Program-made: the position numbers and the translations under genes
Assembly (NCBI GenBank): GCA_944990035.1
Contig: CALYLX010000154.1
Location: forward strand, 1-64,000
Length of the DNA stretch: 64,000 bases
Origin: Clitopilus passeckerianus
Taxonomy: Eukaryota; Basidiomycota; Agaricomycetes; Agaricales; Entolomataceae
Reading direction: 5' to 3'
The notes under the pieces: model-generated
What the model was told of the DNA's origin: nothing
What the model saw: only the letters and a program-made list of their open reading frames with translations
Database searches by the model: none
Shown: in pieces, positions 1 through 12,525 of the stretch
How positions within the stretch are numbered: the stretch's first letter is position 1
Layout of the letters: each line of letters starts with the position of its first letter

Positions 1-728
<728 letters not shown>

Positions 729-1146
729 GATGCGTTCGACCTAGACTGCGTTGGGAGGGGGCGAATGCAAAAGAACAAGGCACTCTGAGGCTGTTTATGA
801 GGAAACACCGAGCGTCAAGGGCCATTGATCCATATTTGGTAGCAACGCCTGCTTAACTCCCTTAGGTCATTACAATAAGGACAATAAGGAATGAATGTCG
901 AAGCCTTGGGAACAGCATGGCACGAGGTGCAAAGAGTCAAAAAGACAAAAGAGAGGTTGAGAACAGAGATTGAAGGTTCAATTGTTCTGCGTATGATGAC
1001 CATGAACGAGACTAAACCCAGTCAGGACGACCCTAAGGTCAGCGGATCACCACTCCGTGGTGCTAACCGTGGTGTCGTGCTCATCGTTCTGAACGTCGAT
1101 CAGTAGTTCTTTTGTTTTGAACGACTTTCAATCTTTTCACGACCCG

Positions 1147-4100
1147 ATGGACCGGGAAAACCTGGCCTTTCAGTCTTCGCCACCGACCCAAGAGTATCTC
1201 GCCGCCGTCAAGGTTTTCCCTTTGATTCCTGCATTAAGAAAAGATGTCCTGGTGAGCACCCTACTGATATTTTCAGGATGCACAGACTAAGACTTTCGCA
1301 GAAAACAATAGGTGCATAGATTTCCTGGAATTTCAAGATGCGAATTAACTGAATTTGTCCGGAAAAGACAGTGCATTGAGTTGGGAGTATGTTCCCTGTC
1401 GCTCAACCGTGGAAGGCAAGTTGGTTGACGACTGAGCAATAGGCAGCTCACTGCATCCGATATCAACTTTTCCATTGTGCGCCCACTGGTCAACAAATAT
1501 GCTCGTCTCAAGAATATGGCCGTCGTCTATGCATGTCTTGTCGTCAGGTCCTACTTTCTCGCTCAAGCCGATGTGGAGCTAGCATGGGCCGGTATGATGC
1601 AGTCTCGAGCCATGCTTTGCGAGATCCTGGCAATGAAGCTGTCGAGCAGGTTTGCATCCAATCATATCCAGCTTGTAGCGGTTCTCAGCACCCGGTGGAA
1701 TCCAATGGTCGGCGCAACATTTGCTGCCTCTGAGCAAATCCGGGAGGCGCTTGGTGGAGACGACGACGAAATGCATCTGCAAAGCGCCTTAGAAGTATGT
1801 CCTTCTCCCATATGGCCGCTCTGTTTGGCTCTCAACGATTCCTAGATGGCGATTGCAACCAAAGCGAAGGCATTTATCGCCTTTCCTGTGACCCAGAAAG
1901 TTGTGAACGACATTTACTATGGCCGTATCGTTTTTACCATGGCAGCAAGCCGATCTATCCTTGCGGACACATACAAGCACAAGGCTATTGAAGTCTACGA
2001 CTTCCGGGCGTCCCCATTTCTTGACCATTACAGGCAGGTGACGCCCCAATCACGTTGGATGCTTACTGACGCGGAGACAGGCTGAAGGTTCCATTCTACG
2101 GCGCCATTCTGGAGTTTCTAAACTTCGCAATCCTTGTAATCACCTTCATCCTCTGCCTATCCAGTACGTACACACCCCTATGGCCCCAAAATTACGTTGA
2201 CCTTCTTGAAGCATCCAGCTCCGCTTATTTGACGGGATGGGAAATGATATTCATCCTATTCGCAGTTGCATTCACCCTGGAAGAGTATACCGCCGCCACA
2301 GAGCATGGCTGGATCTGTGAGGGCCCTTATTTCCCTCGTTCCCCGAACCTTCCTCAAATTCTATTTTTCTCTAGTATACGTCGCGAACGTACGTCCAAAA
2401 ATTTCTTCTCTTAGGACTCCGCAGTGGTACCCTGAGACTGACCATGCCGTATATAGCTTTGGAACGTGTTTGATTTCTCCTTCATCGCAGTGTTCCTGGC
2501 ATATCTCGTGCTCAGAATACAAGGACTGCATAATCACGATGGTGAGTTTTCAGCCCAGCGCGTCCCCGATATTACCTGCCGTTTACTTCGGTTACCCTCA
2601 AACATTGAGTTTCCGTGACTGACGGATTGCTTGGACCTCCCTGCACACACAGTTGGCCGATCAGAGTTGGCGTTCGACATTTTGAGCTGCGGGGCATGCG
2701 TCCTGTTCCCAAGGTAGGCGCAATGCTGTCACTTTGGCATTGTTTTTCTGTCCCACAGGACCTAAGCGCTAATTATGGGCGTCTATCCTCGATAGGCTGG
2801 CTTTCTTCGCCATTCAAAATAATGTCGTCATATTGTAAGTAGACAAGGAGTCTGGATACCACTGAGCGAGCTTGACTAAGGCTAACAAATGGAATACAGG
2901 TCACTTCGGGCGATGTTTTCGCAGTACATCATATTCATGGGAATGGCAACGATGTGTTTTTCCGGTTTCTGTTTTGCGCTGTGGGCCCTTGGTGAGCACC
3001 GATCGCCTCGTGTAAGATTTGCCTCTCCTTACTTGTATTCCTCTGGGTTTCAGCTCACGACCCACTCGCCGGACCCACGCATTCATTCAAATCGATTGCA
3101 TGGCTAATGGTGCAAATCTGGTTTGGGAATACATTTCTCTCTTTCGCACAGGCAGCTTCTTTCCACCCTGTTTTCGGACCGATATTGATGATATGTTTTG
3201 CGGCGCTCTCCAGCACCCTCTTATTGACGAGTGAGGTTATTGTTGTTTTCCAAAAGTGGTTGGCACTGAATGACGCGGGTTTAGTTCTCATTTCCCTGCT
3301 CTCCAATACGGTGGCAACTATCAGTGCGGTGAGTCGGGGACCCTCTTGACAAAAATCTCGTTCTTAATATGTTTTTTCTTTTTGGTCTTTAGAATGCGAC
3401 CCAAGAAGTAAGTACCAGCTCCACCCTACCCTGACTAAGAGACATTGTTCTAATTTCGGTGAAAGTACTTGTTCCAATTCGCAATTGCAACCATGGAAGG
3501 GTGGGTATAATCTTCTCATCGCCCTCTCTTGCTCACCTTAGACATTCCTTTCAACAGGGTTAAGTCAGATGTTCTGTTCTCCTACCAACCGCCTTTCAAT
3601 ATTCTCGCGTTCTTGATCCTCAAACCAGCTTCCTTCATCCTGTCGCCACGCGCTCTTCATAGCGTCAATGTTTTCCTTATCAGGTTGACAAGCTTGCCGA
3701 TGCTCGTTGTTATCGGCATATACGAGCGACATCTCTCCGCTGGTACCAGGTTCAGAGAGTCTGGTAGCAGTGCTGCTCACTCGTTGTTCAACAGTCTCCC
3801 AAGGCACATCAAGCAAATGCCTCTCGTTGAAGCCCTAGTGGGCTCTTCCTCGAATGACCTCTACGATGCTCTCTTCGAAGTTGATATCACCAGCGATATG
3901 GAGCTATTCGACGATGAGGACGAAGACTTCCCTGCAGCGATTCGATCGCAGATGTCAAGGGAGACGTTGCACCAGCAAGGTCAGGATCAACGACCTCAGG
4001 TGGTCCCACCGTCCCCAGGAAGGTCCCGAAGCCGAAACCGTCCAGCTAGCTTAGCCCCGTCCTCTCGCAATTCGCCTAGGGGAAGGTTATTGAGTCCTGA

Positions 4101-4474
4101 ACCCCTGAACATCCCGTCGGCGGAGCTGTCCACTAGCTCTAGCATGCGGAGCCCTTTGGCGCTGTTGTTTGGTTCTCGGTTACCTGCATCGGCCGCGGTA
4201 GCTTCTGCCGGCGGGAATGGTGCGGATAGTGCTGTGGTGTCCAGGGCAGAGAATGCGGTAAGGAGGGTGGAGGCGATGGTGGAGGAAATCAAGGATCTTC
4301 CTGTGCATCGACTGAAGGATGAGATGAAGGATCTCCAGGTCGGTTTACTCTTGTGTCTACTGTTCTACACGTCTATAATTGTCTTCCTAGGATCGTCAAG
4401 CACGGATTGAGAACCTCCTTCTGGTTCTCACTAGGGGTATGAGGAATGAAACGAATCGTCATGACTCTTTGTAA
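1147..4474 (+). CDS. yvc1: Yvc1-like TRP family vacuolar cation channel
   Basis: Seventeen exons: 1147-1251, 1277-1311, 1443-1794, 1846-2033, 2081-2163, 2212-2316, 2375-2388, 2457-2541, 2653-2713, 2796-2834, 2900-2991, 3054-3230, 3285-3328, 3393-3407, 3466-3500, 3558-4338, 4391-4474. They sum to 2295 nt, 764 residues. Recognisable Yvc1 stretches are the cytosolic LCEILAMKL, the first membrane region ILEFLNFAILVITFILCL, TGWEMIFILFAVAFTLEEY, the pore-region AWLMVQIWFGNTFLSFAQA, and the conserved tail LFNSLPRHIKQMPLVEAL, followed by an acidic segment and a Ser/Pro-rich C-terminus. By family knowledge it releases calcium from the vacuole. Intron 2034-2080 appears to use a GC donor. Exons 7 and 14 are only 14 and 15 bases. 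Exon 2 is the least certain. Confidence 0.85.
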
Positions 4475-4962
4475 ACTTTTTACGTATCAATATTCTGGGT
4501 TTCATTGGTTATAGCGGTGTTTTCGTGCATATGTTGTCGTCATGTCTTTTGCAAATCATAATAGTCATGAATTTCTGCATTATTAATACTAGTACAACTC
4601 CCAGGGAGGAGCAACATATGACTGCAATAAGTCTCTGTTAGTTGCATAACATCTATCGTCACGCATAAATCACAAGCAGTCGGTCGGTGGGTAGAGAAAT
4701 ACAAGAAGACACCTGCTTCTAATGAGAAATTAGTATTTATACAATATGGTTGGTAATTTTGGTGATGTCTGCATTTTCAAGTGAGTATTGATCCCACGCA
4801 TTCAATAATGTGGTCTTACTATGGAATGGTGAAATTCTAGTACTCCACGCAAACGTCAAGCGTCCTACGCATCAGGGCTCTACAGCGTAGATGTTTTGCT
4901 GTGTCTTTCAATGTTCTAGGCTTGATCTACTCAAACGTCAATGAGAAAGATAAACAAACGGA
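4475..4962. other. Intergenic, no gene seen
   Basis: AT-rich 3' flank of the yvc1 gene. Only short frames with no coding character are present on either strand. Confidence 0.6.
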
Positions 4963-5295
4963 TTAAATAGTACGTACCATCGCTTCTCCAAGAGCACACT
5001 TGACGTCTACTCGTAAGTAATTCACATCATCCAGCTCCCCGCTCTCCATCTGGCGCCTAAGGATGTTGAAAGCAACTTGTCTGACGAAGTTCCTGACGAC
5101 ATCATCGCCGCCAAGTGACCGCCAGCTTTTTGCTGCCTCAGTTTTTCTATATGAAAATAATGCGAAGGCTGTTTTGTCAACCATCAGTAGATGGGAGAAT
5201 GAACCAGACAACGAACTCGGCTGGGACGGTGTCCCATCGCTGGATGACGCTGTCGAGGGTCTCGTGGATATCTCGAGGTGTCACAGGTGCCATTG
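4963..5295 (-). pseudogene. Possible small broken gene, unrecognised
   Basis: On the minus strand an ATG at 5295 opens a frame starting MAPVTPRDIHETLDSVIQRW that continues for about 38 codons and then meets a stop. A second frame, shifted relative to the first, covers 5211-4963 and contains GGDDVVRNFVRQVAF and ELDDVNYLRVDVKC before a possible donor GTACGT. Both pieces read like protein, but no 45-60 base intron joins them in frame. A frameshifted remnant or a small gene with an intron I failed to place are both possible. I do not recognise a family. Confidence 0.25.
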
Positions 5296-5994
5296 AGGAG
5301 AGTTTTGGGTGAGTTTCGAGCAGAATCTAATCTGCCTTTTGCAGGGCAGAACCCTTAAGAACGAAGGAAGTGGACCCGCATCAAAGTCCGAAGTAGATCG
5401 TAGAAGTGAACAAGTCATCCATCCGCTGTGAGGAACAAGCTTTGGCAAGTAATAGACTGCTCTTGTGAAGGATTTGAATTGGGTCATATGCAGCCTAATA
5501 AGAATGGAGTGTATGAATTGGTGAGTTGTTGATCCATCAGCAGCTTGCGATCCAGCCAGGTTGTCAGATCGCATGCGGTGCGGGAAAACTGTATCCAGTC
5601 CGCCGGGAATGCACGCGGGACTTTACTCCATCTAAAACAGACAGACGTATTTGCTCAGAATGTCGTGACTTTGCGAGACAAAGGGCTCCAGACAGACCTA
5701 ACAGCTGTTCGAGTATTTGAGTGGATGATCACGGTCGGCGTGTCGAAAAGCAGCGTTGGTGGGCTTAGTCATGGCACAGCGTTCAGACGCGTTCGCGTTC
5801 TTTGGCTTTGTTATTTGGAAGCCTTCACATCAAACATGGTACGACCACATCCCCCAAATTCGTAGTACGACCACCATCCTGGTTGCCCTGGAACAACGCC
5901 TAACTCCAAAGCTCTAGGCAGGATTCAAGGCCTAGATCAACGTGGAATGTAAAAGCATCGTTGATTCTCTATCTTCAATTCTCTTCCAACTGAA
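5296..5994. other. Intergenic, promoter side of the NPR3 gene
   Basis: No convincing coding frame. The segment before 5995 should contain the NPR3 promoter; no clear TATA box was picked out. Confidence 0.5.
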
Positions 5995-8768
5995 ATGGCT
6001 GAAACACTCGTGGCAATACTACTGGTTACGACTTCAGCTAAAGGCTCAAGCCTTGTGTACCGGTGGCCGCCTGCGCCCAAGACATCGCGAAGGATAATCC
6101 GTCCACTTCCGCCAGAAACTACGCAGGAAGCCACTCAGCTGGATAACCCTTACCGTGCTTCTCACTTCGCGGATGCAACCGCCGAAGCAATACCATCTCT
6201 CTCCCAATACGCCTCAGATTCGGACGTTGAACATGATTGGCGCAAACCAGGCCTTTTCAGAGATATGGGCATATCGTTCTCACCCCATCAGTCTGGGTAT
6301 CGCGATGCACCGGGAAGTGGCTCGCCAAATAGACCGATTCGTCCTCCACAGATGGACTTGAACAAATCCCCGATTCAATGGGACTATGATCATTTATTCG
6401 GCTATTCGACCGACCAACTGGCCAACTTTCTGTGTCCACATGCGTCAATGTGCCACCAGAAGTTTGAACTTCTCGTGAACGACCTCGCCTTCATAGGGCA
6501 CCCAGTTTGCGCAGACAGCGGCGGCAACTGGCAGTTCAAAACTGAGAAGTCCTCAAAAGGCGCGGTAGGATCGCGAGGTAGGGAGGATAAATCTCCCAAC
6601 CCAAATCCATCTTCTTCTACCAGCCCATCTATGAGCTCGCGTGCTACATCCTCAGAGAAGGATGCCGCAAAAAGCTTGTGGTTGACAACTTTCCATTTTG
6701 TGCTGGTCCTCGATATTCCAGATCCGTCATCCTCAGCGTCAGGAAACGTTTCAAAGTATTTCGACATCATTTATGAGCAAATTGCTTTCACCGTCACGGC
6801 TGTCCTATTTCAAGAGCAAGTCCTGTATAATTTTGTCGAAGCGGAATGTGATATGCTGGGAGCTCTCAAAGAATCATGCATGTCCAAGAGTACGTAACAT
6901 TTAGCCCGAATTCTTGGTGTTGGATGGACTCTGACGACATTGCTTTAGATGAACCATATAGCACCTTTGCCGACCAGGCTTTGGCCATCTCCTCCATTGC
7001 CCCAGCGATGAGATCGCTTTTTGGAGCTATCCGATCCTCAAACATGGCTTACATCACACTCCACAATCTCCCCCTAGAGATTCAACTTCCTCCTTACCTT
7101 GATGCTCTTCTGCATACAAACCAACTTGATTCTGATCCCGCCACTGAAGCCGACTTGGAGGCGGTCTATGGACACAACCGAGGTACTCAAGACGACCTCG
7201 AAGATGACAACCCTTTTAGCAGGGGTTGGGGTGGTTGGGGAAATGATATGAGCATAGGATGGAAGCTACCTCCTTTGGTTCCCTGGAAGAGTTTACTTCT
7301 GCTGGACGATAGCCATAAGGGGCTCGACCCGACCAAAGAATTCAGAGACATGAATCAGAGGAACCAAATCAGCGCGGAAGACCGAACTCTATGGGAGGGC
7401 CTGATACGTTTCCTCGACACTGCCAGCGTAACGTTACAGTGCGTTTAGATATTCGTCTTGTTCACCCGGCCCAAATTGACTAAAATCGTTGTGCTAGATT
7501 ACACGAGATGGCTAGCATGTTGGACTGGGACCTTGAAAGCCAGGTCATGCCGACAGTCCGATGGCTCGTACAACACAGAAGAGCGAAGGTGGTCGACCTG
7601 GTTCACTCAGGCTTGAAAACCGTGTTCACTCTTCCCCCAAAATTTGAGGAGCCGTAAGTCCGCTTCTGATACGAATTTTCTGCCGTACGGCAATTGACAT
7701 TCTTCTCGTGTCTAGACTCGCAAAGCTTACGACAGAGTTCGAGAACTACTTTTCCCATCCATCCGTCCCTTCCCTCCCCGAAATACTCGCCATCATCTCC
7801 AACTCGCACTCCGCCCCTCCCCCCAAACCTAGCAGTTTTATGCATCAGGATGTTGACCCCTTTGATACGTCGACGAAGGCGAAAGCAGCGGCGCAAAATA
7901 CTCACACTCATTTCTTCGCGGCTGTCGTCAAATCCAAGGAACTGATTCCCATGTACCACGATGTTGTTTTGTGGATGTTAAAACACGACATGCTGATTAC
8001 GCTACATCTGCGCATCCGACTCGTTGCGACAAGCAAGCTCAAGATATTCGTCAGGTACAAGAGGGGAATGTACCTTGCTGAGAAGGCCGGCATGTTACCC
8101 GGTGAAAAGGAGAAGCTTAAGCGGTCCCTTAGGTATGAAATGAGGGTCGAGAGGGGGAATGGACATTTCCGCACTGGCCAAGGCGGATATGGAGATGACG
8201 ATGAAGAGGATGAACTGGATCATTTCCTGCACTCGGGCGGTACTCCCTGGTTCGATCTCTCACCGAAGGCTGCTAGGAGATTCTCAAGGCGTCCCTCTGA
8301 TGAGTCCATGCATAGGACGTGGGATGGCCCCACAACTGAATCGGGCTCGGAAGACGGTGAGGACGGTGGTTTATCCTCCGAGGCTGAAGACAGTGCTGGT
8401 TGGGATACTGCCGAAGATACCCTCCATCCTACTATCATCTGTGATCCTGGAAGGCCTAGCCCTATGGAAGGACGCTGGCTTGCAGCAATGTCAGAAAACA
8501 AGGCGCCTGAACTTGCCCGTCGGTTCCAATTGTGAGTACTGGGCGGGAGCACGTCGTCTACAATTTTCACTGACCTCTACACTAGGATAAGTCAATACTT
8601 TGACGGGAAGAAGACCGACGACGAGATCTTGTACCGGGCAAACATTAGTCGTAAACAGCTGAGAGAGATTCTGCATCATTATGAGGACTACGTAAGTTCT
8701 TGACATAATTGTTTATTCTTGTCCTAATTTCATCTTCCTAGATCCAAACATTCCTACACCCTTCCTGA
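5995..8768 (+). CDS. npr3: Nitrogen permease regulator 3 (NPR3/NPRL3) homologue
   Basis: Exons 5995-6889, 6949-7438, 7498-7653, 7716-8531, 8586-8691 and 8742-8768 sum to 2490 nt, 829 residues. The N-terminus MAETLVAILLVTTSAKGSSL leads into LVYRWPP, typical of the longin-like start of NPR3. Next come FGYSTDQLANFLCP and CHQKFELLVNDLAFIGHPV, both hallmarks of the family. The C-terminal exons give ISQYFDGKKTDDEILY and REILHHYEDY, the winged-helix-like end seen in NPR3. By family knowledge NPR3 pairs with NPR2 and, with Iml1, forms the SEACIT/GATOR1 complex that restrains TORC1 when amino acids are short, acting at the vacuole surface. The gene ends 31 bases from the end of the convergent epimerase gene. 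Confidence 0.93.
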
Positions 8769-8799
8769 CTAAAAATATTAAATCCGTTGTGTGTCGACT

Positions 8800-9891
8800 T
8801 CATGCCTGATCCTGGAGAACGCGTTCCACATCCTGAATATCGTCTCTGTGTTCCCATCCAAGCAACGCCTTCGCTTTCCAGCAATTATAAAATCCAGCGC
8901 TCTTTCCCTCAGCATCTGTCGTTGTCGGCTTGTCACCCCGCTCTTTGGTTGGCACGTCTGGGAAGAACCTCTTCCTCAACTCGGATGTGGGCAACTCAGA
9001 GGTCGTCCGAGGCGCACAGATAAAGAACGCCTCATGGCCTGTTTTCCACCCTGTCCCGTTGTCTTCCTCCAACGCCAGCAGGAAGGCTTCTGCTACGGAA
9101 TCATGTTGGACGTATCCCCACAAATCGGTTCGACGTGCATTTTCGTCATCTTTGAGCCCCTCTTCTCGCGAGGGAACGACCCAGTGTAACCGAAAGCTTG
9201 CGATTCGCATGGATGGATATCTCCGAACTAGTGAATCAGCTTGTATCTCGCATATTCTATCGAATCAGAATGTCATTTGTTGAACCCTTAAAAATCTGCA
9301 TACGACTCACATCTTCGACAATCCATAGGATTCATCTGCGTTTAGGCGATGCTCTTCGTCCAGGGGGAAATAGTCGAAATGCAATTCTTTGCTAAACACG
9401 AGGGTGATTACATTCACGGTTGACGCTTGTGCAACACGATCAATCTTCAACTAGACAGCGGACCAGGTTGATCATGCTCGGCATACGCCAAATGGCCTTT
9501 GATACTCACCTCTGCACATGCTCTTAATACGTTGTAGGACATGACCACATTGCTGCAGTCGTGTCAGCACCTTGTCGACGCTGACAGAAAGTGTAATCAC
9601 GAACCTATTGTGGCATTCTACCAGGTAGTCCGGAACAACTATGGCTGATAGATGCACCACTCCTTCGCAACCTTTCAATGCTTCTAGGACAGCATCATAG
9701 TCCTTGACATCAATCTGCTTGAACGAGAACCTTGATCGTTCTTCGGTATTCATCTTGTCGAGGTACTTGTTCAACTTCTCGCCTTGAGCCAGCGAGTCGA
9801 TTCCAACGACGGTGTATCCCCGGCGGAGGGCCAATAAAGAAACACGACTACCAACCCGCCCATTACAACCTGTAACTGCAAGCTTCTTCAT
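8800..9891 (-). CDS. NAD-dependent epimerase/dehydratase family protein (extended SDR)
   Basis: Exons in coding order: 9891-9605, 9552-9510, 9450-9311, 9256-8800; total 927 nt, 308 residues. The start MKKLAVTGCNGRVGSRV carries the Rossmann TGxxGxxG-type nucleotide-binding turn. GVVHLSAIVVPDY is the usual core strand after the cofactor site. DESYGLSKIICEIQAD contains the YxxxK catalytic pair. GWEHRDDI near the C-terminus matches the end of the extended SDR fold. Substrate cannot be told from sequence; a nucleotide-sugar or small-molecule epimerase/reductase is the general expectation. The ORF could be opened farther upstream, but the Rossmann strand normally sits at the very N-terminus, so 9891 is preferred. 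Confidence 0.88.
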
Positions 9892-11014
9892 CCTAAAATT
9901 CTGTATTGTCAATAGTGGCGATTGTGGGGAAACAGACAGCAAGCCCAATCACCATCTTATCACTGGAACTTGGAAGATGATTGTCAGAGCTCCCACGGCT
10001 CCGTTCGGCTACTATCGGACTATCCTTTTAACAGCCACCATCGACACCAATAGAGGTCTATATGAGCGCAGGAAAACTTTGGACTTGTTCATGTTTTCAG
10101 CTCAAAAATCTCCACTTGTTTCACTGGATGTACGAGGTCGTGGTGATACGCCGTGTCGGTATCATGACTCCTAATCGGGTGGTCCCCTGTCAGGTAACCG
10201 GCGGACACGAGGGGGCTCATCTTCAATTCTGTGCCCTAATTTGACTCTGAAGCGGCCTTTATCCTCATCAGGTAACGTTACTGTGGCCAATCGAACGTCT
10301 GTTAATTGTCGTTGGCCCTGGTTGACCTGTTGCAAATCCAACTCGATGAGTCGCGCTGGCAGACGGAGTATACAATTTCCCTCTCGCTTGGCTCACTTCA
10401 TATCTGGTCAATATTCTGGACTGCTTTTGCACGCGGCGCATGTATGTGTTCTGCAGAGAAAGATGTAACAATTCAATCGCGACCTTAATGCGGTCCCCCT
10501 ATCTTGGAGCCCACCCACGGCCCTGGCTTGCATCCGCTTCCCGGAGTCAAAGATCACAAGTCTTAGCCTGCCCCCAGTATTTGCTCCACTTTAGCAGATT
10601 CCGAAGACCACCTGCCTGCTGCTACAGTAGGGTATCCTTGAGACGCACCTCAAAACATCGTTTGGGGATCAAAATAACCTGGTCAAACGCGGTTACTCCC
10701 GTGATTGAGGCATGCTACCGACATGAAGAAGCCTGATCTGGCTATGCTTTGCTTTACCCGAATATATTGTCGCCTCCCGCCATACACGAGGCCCCGCTCT
10801 ATCAAGGGCATCCTTCCGCTTTCGTGTAGGGCGATTAGTTCTCGTATCGAACACCAAAACATGCGAGGACGTGCTGCCCTAAATTTTACGTCTAATTCTA
10901 TTTCTAATCTGTTACTTAAGACCGAGCGTTGAGGGCGATCTTTCTTCACTCTCCTCCGGAGCCTTCACATTCTTTCATCTTAACTCTGAAACTTTTACGA
11001 CTGTAACGATCATC
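9892..11014. other. Intergenic between divergently transcribed genes
   Basis: About 1.1 kb between the epimerase start (minus) and the DUF6699 gene start (plus). Small frames of 60-120 codons occur on both strands, but none has splice-compatible extensions or a recognisable motif. The pyrimidine-rich stretch just before 11015 is typical of a fungal 5' leader. Confidence 0.55.
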
Positions 11015-12204
11015 ATGGTTTTCTTCCGCAACATCTTTGGTGGCAACTCCACCTCCAAGACAGATTCTTCGTACAAACGCTCTTCAGCACCGGCTCCATT
11101 GTCGAGCAAGCACCTTGATTACATTTACGCCTCATCTGACCCGGCAGCGCGCCCACCCTTGACACGGGCACCCGATTCCTACAGCAGTGTTCGAAGCCAG
11201 CGACACACACCCTCACCTTTGACTCCCTACGATTCCAACTCCCTTCGCCGTCACTATAACCAAAGCCCAGACGGCGTACATTCTCGCTCAAGCTCGCAGG
11301 ATCCTCGACATCGTGAGTCAAACTGATCAGTCATATTTTATTTCGCTGATACATTTACCTCGACTAGCCTACGCAGCATCCCACACCAGCGTTCATTCCG
11401 CGGGAAGCTCTTTCTACGCCAGTCGCGCAAACGGGGACCAACGGCCATCCTCATCGCGTCGGGGGAGCAACAGCTCTGGGATCGAGCCTCGGCCCGTCTT
11501 GAAGAAGTGTCGAGAAAACTCTAGCTCGAGTGTCAGAAGTGGGCCGCGTACGTCGTTACTCGTCATCCGATTCTTTCTCTGCTCTAACACTAGCTTCAGA
11601 TGCCCACGTATCCTTTGAGAATCCGAAGAAGCAGGCCAATCATCATATCCACCCCATCTTTGCTCATGGCCGACTCCATCGCGCTCCAATCTCGTACGAC
11701 GTCGTGTTTCCTCCGTCCCCTCGGACGGTTGTCGATCGGAGCACGCGTTCACCGATTCCATCTCATACGCTCTCCCAACCTGCCACCGAACCTCCCACAT
11801 CCAGTAGGTTAGTGCTGAAAACAAGCAAACTTCCTTGGGAGATAATTGTGGCACCATCCTTCTCGGGTCCTCCCTCCGCGACCCGGTCAAAATTCTTCTT
11901 CGGTTCACCGCCCAGTGACAGCGATGACGCACCTGTCATCTCAAACCTCGATTTCCTGCACGCGATACACAATTCTCTGGCGCAGCGCGTCACGGCTCAG
12001 GAATGGGACAACTTGGGCAAGGGTAGTCGGGCCCAACGCAAGGTAACTCAAGCTTATGAAAAGCGGTGTGTTGCCATGGGTGGAGGTTGGGAGGATGGCG
12101 TCAAGAGAGTCGACTTCTTGATGGAAAAGACTCGCCTCATTGGAGTCGAAATTGAACGGACAGGTGGTGGTGAAATTGGCCGCCTAGTATTCGCGGACGC
12201 TTGA
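11015..12204 (+). CDS. DUF6699 domain protein
   Basis: Exons 11015-11312, 11368-11547 and 11594-12204; total 1089 nt, 362 residues. The first half is Ser/Pro/Arg-rich and of low complexity (MVFFRNIFGG followed by repeated SS, RR and PP). From about residue 180 on it is ordered: HHIHPIFAHG, ISYDVVFPPSP, LSQPATEPPTSS, LPWEIIVAPSF, NLDFLHAIHNSLAQRVT, then GVKRVDFLMEKTRLIGVEI. This order is the DUF6699 domain common in mushroom-forming fungi. No biochemical function is known to me. The tail may act as a binding module and the disordered half as a linker; that is inference. It converges on the Ade6 gene 321 bases downstream. Confidence 0.85.
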
Positions 12205-12525
12205 TTCATTTCTTTTTTTCCCCTGGACCCTTTTATTTTCTAGAACGTGGTTTACCTATGGTGTTTTGAGTTATTCATTTATCTGGGATTGGCGGACAGT
12301 GTATGTATGTACTATTATCCAATGTAATTCATTTTCAAAGCAGACTTCGACCCATCTATGTGTATGTCGCCCAATTTTCCTCCATGTACATCCTATGACT
12401 ATCCTTTTCGATTAGCTTTATTGATAACGGACATTGTACAGTGTAATATTTCCATAAATCACGATCCAAGTAAACTATTTATTCTATCAGCACAGACTCG
12501 TATTTCTTGAAAACATTTGACTAAC
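12205..12525. other. Intergenic between convergent genes
   Basis: AT-rich shared 3' flank of the DUF6699 gene (plus) and the Ade6 gene (minus). No coding frame or RNA gene seen. Confidence 0.7.
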
